Shown: in pieces, positions 1 to 11,758 of the stretch
Layout: each line of letters opens with the position of its first letter
How positions within the stretch are numbered: position 1 is the first letter of the stretch
From: Pseudofabraea citricarpa
Taxonomy: Eukaryota > Ascomycota > Leotiomycetes > Helotiales > Dermateaceae
Direction: 5' to 3'
NCBI GenBank assembly: GCA_029641185.1
Contig: JAPWGK010000007.1
Location: forward strand, 1,488,001-1,552,000
DNA: 64,000 bases
Position numbers and translations under genes: made by a program
The notes under the pieces: generated by a model
Database searches by the model: none
Seen by the model: the letters and a program-made list of their open reading frames with translations, nothing else
Told to the model about the DNA's origin: nothing

Positions 1-85
1 GTAGGAGAGGCGGACATAGGCTGCATTGGTATATTCTCACCTCTCAAGTTGTAAATTTGATTTTTGACACTAATTTTGAAATCAG

Positions 86-912
86 ATCTTGACAGTCTAC
101 CCTCTACTTACAAATCGTTCAACGTGATTGCAGGTGCAAGTGAGGCTTCAGCACAATCTGTGCCAGGGAAATCTGTGTCAGGGAAATCTGTGACGGGGAC
201 AATTGCAGGTAGTCCATATGGCTACCAACATGGCAAACCCGCGCCATATGCGAACACTACCTACGTCTGGCATCAAGTTGCATCCAATGCCTGGCGTGGA
301 ATCTTGCCATCCGAATGGGACGATACTATTCATGTTCGGAGTTTTAAAGCGATAGACACCACATTCCAGCCGGTGAACACAAGAGCGCAATACTACCCGG
401 TAGAACGTTCCCATTCCAGAGATATATCGATCCGAGAACCAGTAGAGCTATTTGATCGCAACTTTATTTATGCCTCGTGCGAATTCGTTGGCAGATGTCT
501 CCTCGCAGGTGCGTCAGGAGTTGGCTACACAGTTGGCACCGTTGTTGCCACATTCCTTGCTGCGATTAGAAACGACCAAGGCAATGTCGACGTTTGGAAT
601 TTCCTCAACTCACCATTCATTATCGCTATTACTATTGGGGCAGGTTCGGCGGCGCTGAGCGGTGCCGTAAGTGCTCTCACCTCAGCTAAGATTACCGCAA
701 ACCAATGTTCAACCCAAGGCACGAGTGCCGATACCATCAATAGCATTATCTCAAGCTTAGATAACGATGCGATTGATAAAGCTATCCAAGCAGTGGTACA
801 GATTGCCAATGGGGCTAGCGCCTCGTTGTCGATGGAGGCCGTGCCAGATGGTCAGCGTGGAGATGGTAATACGTGCGGAGCACCGTCGACTGATCCAACC
901 ACTGGTGGATAA
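86..912 (+). CDS. Hypothetical protein, 3' part of a gene (5' end outside window)
   Basis: The open frame runs without an upstream ATG and is preceded by an intron-like end (branch-like CTAAT near 70, acceptor TCAG at 82-85). I therefore read it as the last exon of a gene that begins before the window, and the phase is inferred. About 275 residues remain. A short threefold repeat near the start gives S-V-x-G-K-like units. The middle holds two hydrophobic stretches (roughly CLLAGASGVGYTVGTVVATF and PFIIAITIGAGSAALSGAVS) that could be membrane segments or buried helices. Four cysteines are present and the tail is Gly/Thr-rich. I do not recognise the family. The stop TAA is at 910-912. Confidence 0.5.
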
Positions 913-1910
913 AAACGTTGGGCTTGTATTAGATAAAGGATCTTGTTGGGCAGCAACAATTTTGTCGCTAACAGATCAACTCTAAAAGAAGAATATGAAG
1001 AGGAGGAGGAGGAGGGTAAAGTTGTTTGTTTTGGACATCTGAGGCGAGCTTGTCAGTGGGAAATTAGGATGTGGTAGAACAACGGTACCGAGCGGGAAGA
1101 TCTGCAGAGAGTGGCGCGGTGTTAGGCATGTAGTTTAAAATGGACTGATATTTCCAACATCTCACGTACTGTGCTGTTCGTCCTTTAGGTAGGTATTAGG
1201 TATAAGATAGGAACACTGTAGACTCTGTTTGACGTTGTCAGAGGGTCGCTATGCATGGATCTATAACTCTGTACCGTATTAATGTAGCTAAGTGGCACAG
1301 CACCTTCCTGCCAGTTTGAGAGTGGGCCACCTGAATTTTTAGATATCTACATCTGGTTTGATGTCATAAAGTACACCCAAAGTACCTATGTACCACCAGA
1401 ATTCCACTCATAAGGGAATTTTATCCAAAAGCTTATAAGTATTCGCTTAGACTTAGTATTTCACTCCGACTGATAATTTTCGTTGTTAAAAGAAATCCAA
1501 GAACCAAAGAGAAGATACAAAGCAGAGAAAGAACCAAGGGGCATAAAACCAACTAGTCTCGATTCAGCATCAAGATTTGCACTGCATGTCTCAATAAGGA
1601 CGAAAGTGCTTATCTTAATGTGGAATTTGAAGGCTGGCGCATGCTCTAAGAACTCGGGCCGGCACATCTACTCCACATTAATTCTCTACACTAGCTGCCG
1701 ACATTCCGAGGCTATCTACCTTACGTAAGGTACATGAGTGAGTCAATTCATACAAGGCTGAGGCAACATGTCTATACCTTACCAGACCTATCTGATCTTC
1801 ATTTTACACACACACACACATACTCTCTCTCGCGTAGCAATACCTCTCCAAAGATAAAGAAGCTCCATCTCATTGAATCATCAGTGCCATCTGATCCTTT
1901 TAAAAAGGAT
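913..1910. other. Intergenic region
   Basis: No convincing coding frame is seen. It includes a purine-rich stretch near 985-1017 and, just before the next gene, a CT/AC-rich leader with a short (AC)n run around 1806-1820. An in-frame ATG at 1734 would add 59 residues to the next protein, but that segment reads like a 5' UTR. Confidence 0.5.
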
Positions 1911-2645
1911 ATGAATTGTGGAGAGACTCTATCGAGGAACGCAGGCTGCAGCATCTCAATGCATGATGGGGAATGTCATCGTGCTGGCTTTCTAGCCTCG
2001 CGAGGATTGGGTACTGTGATCTTCCTCGGATATACCGGTGTGCTGCTCTCTATCACATTTACACTTCTACTACGAGCTCTCTGTTTTCCATACAAGAGTG
2101 AAGGCAAAGATGCTGCGATCTCAACCGCGGAACCTCCTCCGCCGTACGCATCATCAAACATCAATACAACCTCAACGTCGTCGCCGTCGTCTCAACCACC
2201 CATAGCGAGATCACTCTCAACACCAATGAGTTTTTTATATGCCACCATCCTGCTAGCCGGCCTCATTCTCGTCGACACCACACTTGCATTCTGTCTGCAG
2301 AATCTCAGATACTGTCCTAAGTCAGACCCATCCCAAGAAATGACGTATTGGATGTTCTTCGGTTGGTTCCTGTATAGTGCTCTCGTGCTCTATTCTTGCT
2401 CCGGATTCGTTGCTTGGTCACTTTTGTTTCTTAGGTTGGGTGGGATAGAGTTTTCCGAGTCCATTTTGTTGGATGTTTTCGCACTTGTTGTGCTGAGTCT
2501 TGTCGTTTTGCCATTTGCGGCTCTGTTTGGGATCGTGCAAGTGTGCTGGCGTTGGTACTACTATGGCGACTTGCGAGTGGAATCGACTAGTCCAAGAAAC
2601 AGCACAAAGTACACTGCCATTGTCTCGAATCAGGATGAAAAATAA
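1911..2645 (+). CDS. Four-transmembrane protein with PPPPY motif
   Basis: Single-exon frame of 244 residues from the ATG at 1911. An ATG at 1734 is in frame, but the extra 59 residues come from low-complexity CT/AC sequence, so I prefer the inner start. Four hydrophobic segments lie at about residues 33-57, 107-128, 145-175 and 186-212. A proline-rich loop between TM1 and TM2 contains PPPPY (75-79), which fits the PPxY consensus bound by WW domains of Nedd4/Rsp5-type ubiquitin ligases. That suggests, as inference only, regulated turnover of the membrane protein. The short cytosolic tail is polar. I do not recognise a named family. Confidence 0.6.
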   Translation: MNCGETLSRNAGCSISMHDGECHRAGFLASRGLGTVIFLGYTGVLLSITFTLLLRALCFPYKSEGKDAAISTAEPPPPYASSNINTTSTSSPSSQPPIARSLSTPMSFLYATILLAGLILVDTTLAFCLQNLRYCPKSDPSQEMTYWMFFGWFLYSALVLYSCSGFVAWSLLFLRLGGIEFSESILLDVFALVVLSLVVLPFAALFGIVQVCWRWYYYGDLRVESTSPRNSTKYTAIVSNQDEK

Positions 2646-3456
2646 GATGAGCAGCTCATGGTGTCGAAAATATCGCGATAGAGTATCTCACACTGGAAGA
2701 ATTTCACAAAAGCTAGCTTCTATGAGGATTAATAAGAAGGCCCAGGACACTATCGTGCTTTCATTGGTGCTAATTCACAAAGTCTCATACTCAACGTCAA
2801 GACAGCCTAAGTGGAAGATTTTGTAAAAGGCAGAAAATAAGACAAGATGCAACAGAGAATATATAACAGTGGAAGATGAAGGGTCGGTTGAAACCAGAAA
2901 GCCTTGCCAAAGGAGCATATAAACTCGACTGGGGAGAATTACCATCATGATTTCGGCTACCGTGCCCTGTACTTCCTGTTTCTAGTTAGCTGATATACTT
3001 GAGCAATGAATGTTTTTTAAGTTCGTGATCGAATAAGAGGATCGTTATCAGATGGTTCGGTATGTCCGTCATTCATAAATATCTCCCGTGAATGGGTGAC
3101 GATATTTCAGTTAAACACCAGAAACAATGCTGACCCTAGAGAACATACAGCGCAGTACAGCACTATGAAGGCTCCTACACAGCTGTTACCAAGACTTTCA
3201 ATATGCTTGGTGTAATATTTGCCGACCTCGCTTATCTCGGCAATATAGTGCCAGAAGCAGTAAAACGTCATAGACGGTTCTGTATGAAAGTATTCAAATT
3301 ATGGCTATTGCGAATTTAAAATAAAGCTCTTGATTTGCGGCATGTATCTCTATAGCTATATATTTCCTAGCCATCGTAGGAATGCTAGCTATTAAATGCT
3401 AATATACCATGTCATTCAAATATCCTCGATCAACGACCCCAGAATGTTGAAGCCCT
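2646..3456. other. Intergenic region between convergent genes
   Basis: The stretch lies between the 3' end of the four-TM gene and the 3' end of the minus-strand GH55 gene, so it should hold two transcript ends. No coding frame, RNA gene or repeat is recognisable. Confidence 0.5.
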
Positions 3457-6400
3457 TTAAAACTTGAATCTTGCGAGGTTGGCAGAAACCGTACTATTCA
3501 CCTGCGAGCTAACATTATTTGGTAGAACACCAGGAATGGCCTCGTCAATAGTAATAAGACTTCTGAACTTCGCAACCTTCAGCTTGTTCGCGCGGCGACA
3601 ACTCCCATTTGCACAACAAGCTGGAGACTCAGGAGTACAGCCATTTTCATTGCAATCACAGGTGCAGCTCCCATTCGCACAGCATGCAGGTGACTCTGGA
3701 GTGCACGAATTCTCGTCGCAGTCGCAACCAGGCGTCTCTGAGATACCTGCGCTTTTCGCGTAGATCTCCCACTGGATGCAGCCTACGTCTTCCTCGTTTA
3801 CAATGAAGGCTCCACCATAATTGGCTTCGGTGTCTCCGTCGTCACCTATATAGAGAAGAGGTTAGTATAGTGGCATCATTTTCAGTTGAGATCTCTCTTA
3901 CAAAACGACGGAGCGAGGTATGAAAGCCATCTGCAGCTTCCAGCGGTGTCTCTTCCTCCGCCCAAGGCCACAGATGCCTCTGGAACACAGTTTGTTTGAT
4001 CCTCGGCCCATTGAACGTGGACGATTGTGTTGACATTAGCTGCGCCGTCTGTGTAGACATATGTGTATCCTGTGGGATTACCCGGGTCGAGGGAATTCTC
4101 ACCCGAACACAACTGCTCAACAACAACATCAGCTTCTGTCTCACTGAACGTTACATAAGTCCCGTCGTTGTGTTCCGAGAAGCAGTAAAGAGGCGGCTGG
4201 TCGTCTTCGTTTATGATAATAGTAGGGTAGGGGCTATCAGGTTCGGTAGGAGTACCAGGGCCCTCTCCTGGTTCTTCGGTTGGTTGATTTGCTGGTGGAT
4301 CCGGGACGATATTTCCATCGTCGTCGATAAATCCAACACCGCTACCATTTACACCTCCTCGTCCGACACTTCCTCCACCTCCACTACCCTGACCTACATC
4401 ATCAGAAACTGTATGGCCATCGGCATCTGGGACATCGATAATATCAGATTCTGATTGAATGAGAACACATGATCCTTCTTCTTCGTCGTCATCATCATCG
4501 TCGTCATCGTCATCGTCGTCGTCGTCGTCGTCGTTATCATCTCCATCCTCGGATCCCGGCGGCGGAGGTGGAGGCGGTCCAGGAGGAGGGCCTGGAATGA
4601 CAACCAGTGGAGGGCTCGAACAAAGTTAGCTAAGTTTCGCGGAAAACATCTCGTAAAGAGGCACATAGTTTCTTGTACTTACAACTTAGGTCCACTTCCA
4701 CCGCAGAATAATATGCAATGTGGACGACCACCGCCTCCACCACCACCACCTCCACTTGTATCTCCTGTCGGCCATGGGATCTAACCACCCAAAAAGTCAG
4801 TGTGTATCCTTTTAGATTATTGCAAGACAATTATGAGCCATCCAAATCATAAACATCAAGAACTCTAGTTGTAGATTTGTTTGTTCTAAATATTTTGCTG
4901 CTACTTTCTGCTGCACAATATTTGGATTCTTCAAAACCCGAAAAAGAAGAGCAAGACACTTACAGGAATTGGGGGTAGAATGGCAGTGTGCCCATCACAT
5001 TCGTCTCCGCAGTCCCAATCTGGAACGGGGATCTCAGTTTGATGAGTTTCTGGTTGTATAACAGTGAGACCGTCAGATGTTGTGGTCGCAGCCGTATTGG
5101 TCGGTCCTCCTGTGGGCGAGTTGAATGTTGTTGTCACTCCATTCGAGTCTGTGGTTGTTATCCCGCCTGGGGGCCATGTACCAACAATAATGGGATCTAT
5201 GGTCAGTGAAGCGTCTGTAAGTGCTGGAGGAGTGATGGTGTATGCCTGGCCATCCCATGTAGTTGTGAAGGGTGGAGGCTGCAAAGAGGGATACGTGATT
5301 GGGGGCAGCTGGAAGATACAGGGTGGGGAACATGCTGCAGTCATGGGCGAGAAAGCGGTACCGATGTAATCGTAAATCGTGCTCGATAGATAAATTATCC
5401 CTCCGGGAATGTTTCCATCTTCGCTGTCAGTGCCATTGGCTTGGCCGAGCCAAGCGTTGATGGATGAGACATTACTTCCAACGTTGTAGTAGGTCAAACC
5501 AGAGACATTAGCCTGAGGAGCAGTTACCATGTCTTTGGTCCCTACTGTGACCAGATTATACAGATACAAGTTTTTGTCCTGGCTGAGATACACCACTGTA
5601 GTTCTCGAATCAATAGATATCCAAAACTCGAGATACTAAATAACCCAAAAGATTTTCAGAAACAAGATCAACACAAAGAATAAACTTACTTCTGTCTTGA
5701 CAATTGATGAAACCAAGGCAGTCTTGCACATACTCCTGGAACCAACTGTACAGGCCAAGGCCATATATTAGGACGTCGCTTGACTTCTCAACTCTCAGTC
5801 CCCAAGAAAATGCGCAGCTTATCGAGCCCGGTTCACAGTCGGAAAAGCTAGGATCTCCATTGTATTGACCAACTTCGTCTGTGAAGGGTTCTGGTGCGGG
5901 AGGCGAGACTTGGTAATATGGGGATTCTGTTTGGATCAAACCCATGAATAGATTACTAGCTCCATAGAGCTGGTATTGATAGAGCACACAGTGCTCCGAC
6001 GCAGTACCGTACATCCAGGTGGGGTTGATGCTTTCAATCAAGATACCTTATGGTGGTGTCAGTTCTTCGACTTATTGCGAAATAATTCTACCTCCGTGGG
6101 TTGTGAATCTACATACCTCTGGCGACATAGACGTCAATTTGGGTTTGCTCTTGGATATCTAAGTCATGATCTGCAACCCATGCCCAGACATTCTCAAAGT
6201 ATCCGGAACTTGTTGGCGTGATATGCATCAACATCGATGCTGCAATGCAGTCTGGGTTTACGGATCCTGTAAGTTTTGGACAGTCCCCCACCTGTAAGTT
6301 GGAGCCCAACGCGCCTCCGACTCTAAAATGGCAATCTGTGAACGTCAATTTATGCTCTCATAAATTTCAACAACATTCAACCTACCCCACATTGAAGCTG

Positions 6401-9400
6401 CGCCCGGTGATGACGAGCGAAGGTTCCACTCGACAAGAATGGCACCAGCCGTTGCTCCTTGAACTGTAAACATAAGGTCTTGCATCTCCACGTCTCCGGT
6501 TTCTCCTTTATTTCCGACCTGGAGCATGACATACGGCTTTGTCTGGTCTTTGAACTTGTCACCTGTCGCCATGATTTGACTCCAGAGCTCTCCAACAATC
6601 TTCAAGCCAGGTACGACTTTGACCGTGTCGCTTACAAGATACACGCCAGCTGGGAGATACACGAGCCCTGGAGTACCAAAAAGTGCTGTGAGACAAGCCG
6701 TATCGTCTTTTTCTCCATCGCCTGGAGGGTTTTAGTCATCTAATAGCCTCCGAGTATTGTGGGACTCACCTGCACATCCATTGTCCAAGGCGTTCTTGAA
6801 ACTGGAAGCTGGGGTTGATTCATATTGAGGCTTAGAGCGCTCAAAATACCCACCATTCGGGCCACCAAGAAGTCCAGAAGGTCTATCTCGGAGTGGTTTG
6901 ATATCGGCTTGGATCTCCATCCCATTTGGCACATCGTTGTTGAAAATTACACCCGAAGCCCAAGAATCCAGCTTCGAGCCGCCTGAAATAATGGTGTTAC
7001 CATCAGTATCAGCAACTGCTACACCACTACCGCTGAAATCCACATTGTCAAGGGTAATTTGGGCTGATCCTTTCTCGTTAGTGAAGGGCTGAGTGACGAT
7101 TCCCTGCGAAGCACTGATCTTGGAGTCGAGGACCAAGATGGAGAATGTGGTTTGGTTTCCATCAACACCAACATCAGGGTTAATGAGGTTCATGCCTATG
7201 CTTGATCCAGAAATGTCAAGGGATTTCCAAGTCCAACCCCAATCCCAAATGAGCTGTCTTGTTGTTAGCGACGAATCAATCAATGTGAAAGAAGTAAACT
7301 CACGCTAATAGCAGTTTCACAGCCAACAAACTTCAAATTGCGTGTCGTGTATTGCTGCATGGATTAGCATTTCTGCAATCTACCTCTAGTGCCTTATTTA
7401 CCTGATTGCCGCATTTCATTCCTGTCACATATCGTCAGCTGGATTCCGGTTTGTGTCTTAGGGATATGGGCTTACCAATACCGCCGCCATAAAAGTTGAC
7501 ATCTGTAATCATGCCACCACTGCCATTTTCCATAACTAGAACAGCTTAGCATTTTGCCTGAAATTGAGGTTAAAGCTAAAATACTTACATATTCCAACTT
7601 GGAAATCGCCCTGGAGGAAGTCGACATTTTGCTAAATTCTAGGTGAGTTTGGCATGCTTTGAATGTCGGAAATGGAGAGAGCGTACCAGAGAAGTACCTT
7701 GAGCTACTTGCCAATGAAGACCAGCAGCATCACCAATTTCGATATTTCGGATGTCGATAATGATGTTTCTAACTTGACGCAAGAAATTACTCTGCGATTT
7801 GTTAGCTTCTTCGCCTCAGTTCCAATCATCAGTTCCATTAACCTGGTTGATATACCACGACTCGCCATTTCCCTCCGGATAATAGAAATCAGCTTCAATC
7901 ACCGCTGTCGTAATTTTGTTAGCGGTCAATAGATCGTAGACTCATGGGGAGATTTGTTACCTAAGCCGGTAAACCCAGGAGATGCGAGAAAGATAGGTCG
8001 GTCGTTTGGCTAGCCAGACATCAGCGTGGGGTGTTATGAAAACCTCGGAAGAAGCCTTACATCTCCTATAAATTGTGTCATGAAATACATGACGATGGGT
8101 GAACTGATGAGGTACGTCCCTCCTGGAAAGTAAAGAACTGCACCGGCTGTCGAGGTAGAGCCACATTCAGCGCCACAACGGTTGCCATCTTTCATGAGGT
8201 TCTATATTTCGACAAATTTGTGTCAGAATTTCTGTTTCATCTTTTGAGAGGCTGAAAAACTTACAATAATCTTCTCGGTTACGTCGGACCCATCTCCAAT
8301 GATGCCATATTGAGAAACATCACGGAATACCTTTGATCATGTATGTTAGATATTAAATACTGATTTTGTTTTTAAGCACTTACTGTATACGGCTGCTCGA
8401 GGTTGAAAGGAGAAGAGCCATGCTTGACGTCTTTCATCCAAAATGACGAGCTTTGGCGCTTTGTATTGTTTTGAGCACTTGTCTGCGCTATGTTAATCAA
8501 ACCTTCCTGAACACTGTACTCAGCAACAAGGGCTGCAGCCTTAGAGATAGTATCATTGACAGGTAGATAATCCTGTGCAGTTGGCAAAGGAATTGAGTCG
8601 TTGAAGGAAACTGATCCAAAGGCTTTGAAGTTTTTGGCCTTCTGGGGCTCACCTCGGAACAGTTTCCGTGAGTCGTAGTTCCGAGGGTGAGCCATTTTGC
8701 GCCTGTTGGCAGCTCCGAACTCCAGTTGGGCTTGCTTGACCAAAGCCTGCGCTTCAGCAATCTCTTTCGCCGGAACATCGCGCCCTCGAAGCCTATAGAC
8801 TATGTCTTCTCGGGGTTTCAACTCCCAAAATCGCTTTCGTAGTGACGTTGGAGCCAGCTTTGGTGAGTCGGCTTGTGGTTCCACTACAGCTTCCCGGGCA
8901 AGTGGTACTGCAGTCGGAGCTGGTGTGATTTGCGGGTCTCGCTCTAAATGAAAGGTCAGTATTCAAAATAACTAAACCACACCCTCAGTCTAGAGTGATG
9001 CATACTATCAACGTTTGGACCTGGTAACTCGGTGACAGTAGGTTTACGTCCACTACTTGCTTTGTCGGCACTAACCGTGGAGACTGCAGTCTCGTCACGC
9101 CAGTCTTCTACGGCTGTCGCTTTAGCTCTCTTGTTGATCGCCGAAATGGCCCTACGCTCATCGTGTATCCAGGCTTTAGTAGGGACTGCAGCTGCGGTTG
9201 TTGTTGATAGTTGAAAAACTGCAACATAGTCACCTGTGTTACCATGTAGTCGCAACAGAATGCGCTTCATACAGAGGGCTCAAATCAGCATGCCCTGTTA
9301 TATTCAGATGAGATTTCAGTTGCGAAAACTTACACGAAGGGCAGCAAGTGCCTTGGCTTGCCAATTTTGCTCCGAGTTGTTCACAAATTCATCTTCTCCC

Positions 9401-10474
9401 GAAAGCATCATAAGTATTGCAGCAGCACGGTTGGGGGCACTACACGTCAATCCCTGTGGGGCGCAAATCACCGCTGGTTCATATCCTTGCCATGGAGCTG
9501 TTGCTCATGTCGTCAGTTATCAGTCAAAAGGTTGTATGTTTCATAAACACTAACAAGTATTTGATGATCTCCAGCCTCTCCCACCGAGGAGCCATCTATG
9601 ACATTTAGCGAGGATCCTCGATAAACGAAATAATTGGGGAGGTCAAACTTACGATGAAGAAGGGAACTCATCACAGCTCCAAATCAAACCACTTGAGTCA
9701 CGACCTTGACTGGGATCATTGGGGTCTCTCAAGGGTCCTTCGATATTCGCAGCATGGCCTTGAATGCTAACAGGTGGTAGGGTACCGTATAAGTCATTAT
9801 GAACACTGGTTATACCAGTGTTTGCACCAATCGTGTCACATTGACTTGGTCCACCGCCGCTCTAAATTCCGATGTTAGTGTTTGAAGAGAAAATTCACGT
9901 TCGAAGGCTATAATGAGATTTCTTTTATTGATTTCGTGAATTGCAAATCGGGTTTCAGAAAATAAGGCGCCAAGCCAAAAACCCAAATTTTGGGGGGAAT
10001 ACAAACATTCCAAGTGCTACTCCCGGAAGTTCCACAAGTGAACCTTTTTCTCCCTTCCGTTCGGCTGCTCTCCCCTTGTGCTAGTCCTGCAGTATCATAT
10101 ATCATTTCGAGAAGACCATTGGTGAAAGTTCCACCATGAGTGGTCAAGTAATTTTCTACATTTCGGCAAATGAATGGCATGAAGGCACAGTTGTACACCA
10201 AAGTGGGAATTGACTGAGAAGGGCTTGTACTCGTGGTAACAATAACAGCTCCATTTCCAGGTGCTACTTGTGTGATCGTTGTTGTTACAGGTGCTGGTGG
10301 ATCAGACTTGACTGTGAAGGAACGTCCCAAAGTGTCGGACTGGGGAAACCACAGTTTTTGCCCGCCGATATCAGTCGTAAATTGCCAGTATTGGCAGTTG
10401 ACTGGGTTTGATAGGGATAGGAGGATTATAAAAAATAGTATAAGCCTTTGTAAGGCATTGAATAACAGTCCCAT
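3457..10474 (-). CDS. Secreted multidomain GH55 exo-beta-1,3-glucanase-type protein
   Basis: A gene of roughly twenty exons, start ATG 10474-10472, stop 3459-3457. The N-terminus is a signal peptide (MGLLFNALQRLILFF...). Next comes a cysteine-rich module with the motif SCDEFPSSSW followed by a GG (about 9.6-9.7 kb), resembling the DNase NucA/NucB-like modules of some fungal secreted proteins. The GH55 part follows. The first beta-helix opens at YGIIGDGSD (~8.3 kb) and the second at GDGEKDDTACL (~6.7 kb); the late signature YGLGLYSWFQEY is at ~5.75 kb. These are hallmarks of fungal exo-1,3-beta-glucanases (pectate-lyase-like superfamily). After the enzyme come Thr/Pro-rich linker, Gly9, Pro-rich and Asp-rich tracts, a domain ending near C-x-W-like motifs, and two tandem Cys-rich repeats. 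Expected role: secreted cleavage of beta-1,3-glucan. Some exon borders are uncertain, notably exon 1 to 2 near 9.86-10.0 kb and the exons near 9.1-9.3 kb. One gene is inferred from continuous splicing logic; a split into two genes is possible. Confidence 0.75.
3595..3726 (-). repeat. Two tandem 66-bp units encoding a 22-residue Cys-rich repeat
   Basis: Within the last exon of the GH55 gene, 3661-3726 and 3595-3660 encode consecutive 22-residue units. Each contains C-D-C, a CTPESPACCANGSC core and seven cysteines counting the CDC pair. The two protein copies differ at only a few positions, while the DNA differs at many third bases. The repeat has therefore been kept by protein-level selection rather than by recent duplication. 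Confidence 0.85.
4475..4550 (-). repeat. GAC/GAT codon run encoding an Asp/Glu tract
   Basis: The plus strand shows (TCG/TCA)n. Read on the minus strand in the GH55 gene frame it is a run of about sixteen Asp followed by three Glu. It sits between a proline-rich exon start and the C-terminal domain, and is probably a flexible acidic linker. Confidence 0.8.
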
Positions 10475-11758
10475 ATTGTCCACAGGTCCTGACGTGTTCG
10501 AATCAATCCTTGAGGATTTATCGAAATATCTAAGCTGCAAAGCCTTACTTGGTTCACAGAGGTAATTGATTCTTCGGTTCACATAGGACAACGTTACTAT
10601 ATATCGAATAACAGACAGGGCAAATCTCAGAAAGTAGCACACATGATTAAAACTTCAATTCGTTACGTTGCATCCTGGCTTTGCAACCTTTACCATATTG
10701 TGATATTTGAACACGGAGGCACAGCACTAATTTCCATTCAAAGTACTCTTCCCGTGTTAACGTATGACTGCTGACTTTCTTTGTAAGCTTGCTCCCATGT
10801 TGAAGAATAGGTTGCCTCTCCAATAAGATAGCAGGTTGGCATAGAAAATAAATGTTCTCTTCTCACAGACTCTTCGCTTGCAGCCTAAGAGGCGGACTAA
10901 CTCTTTGTGAAGATACGAGTATCCGAGCAGGTCAGCGCCAAGCCAACAAATTAATATAAAGATGAACTTAGATTTTATTGAGTTGCAAGGTTTACTAGTA
11001 CCTTGCTTAGAACTCGAAGATGCACATGGCACCTAACTTGATGTTCTGACCATGATAATCTTACGAGAGTCTTAGTTTGATTGGAAGATAGGTAAATCCC
11101 TCTTGCTGCCTGACAGAGGCTGGCCTTTTTCTTCCATTTTAAGAAGGTGCTCAAATATATAGTCTAGATGAGTATTCTTTTGTAGAAGGACATAGGACGG
11201 CGCGAGCATGTAAGCGCCAAGACAATAAATACGCAGACTGCCAAATTTGACTGACTGCATAGTTCCCATGTGTCTGGGAGGCACCTTACACTCCAAGATT
11301 TGATTTACAAAACCTTCAGAGGACCTCAGTATGTATTGACGGTAGAAAGAATTCCGTAGGTCTCATACACCCGATTAAGGCTGGTCGATCTTCGCTTCCG
11401 AGCCCTCTTTGCTGCTACTGCGTAGTACATGCCGGGAGCTGGACAGCTAACATGAATAGCGGCATAAATTGTTTCCGAGTCCGGTAACAGGGGTTTAGTG
11501 GCTGTCAAAGGCAGAAGCTTAAGATGCTGTCAGCCCCCGCTGTGCCTGGAAACCCGTTTTGGCCCTGAAAGCCGAGTGTGTAAGGCAGCCAATGGACCGC
11601 TGCAAGACCTCGGTCGCTAAAATCAACAAGCCACAATCGGATATATACTGTATGCAGCGTATGTGCCGCATGACGACGTGCCTTCATCAAGAGGGGGAAA
11701 AGTCTCGCCAACCTTTGCACCACACATGCGTTTGCGTCCATAGCCATCTGCTCGCAAG
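10475..11758. other. Intergenic region with degenerate paired segments
   Basis: This is the 5' flank of the GH55 gene and of the following F-box gene, which is on the opposite strand, so both promoters should lie here. Minus-strand frames at 10757-11032 and 11072-11296 are short and lack family matches. Each carries a related segment around a GCGCCAAG core (10930-10950 and 11210-11225), suggesting decayed copies of one ancestral sequence. I do not call either a gene. Confidence 0.4.

Noticed and set aside
9908..10642. ATG at 10642 as start of the GH55 gene
   Set aside because: The extra 56 residues show no signal peptide, whereas the Met at 10474 begins a clear one.
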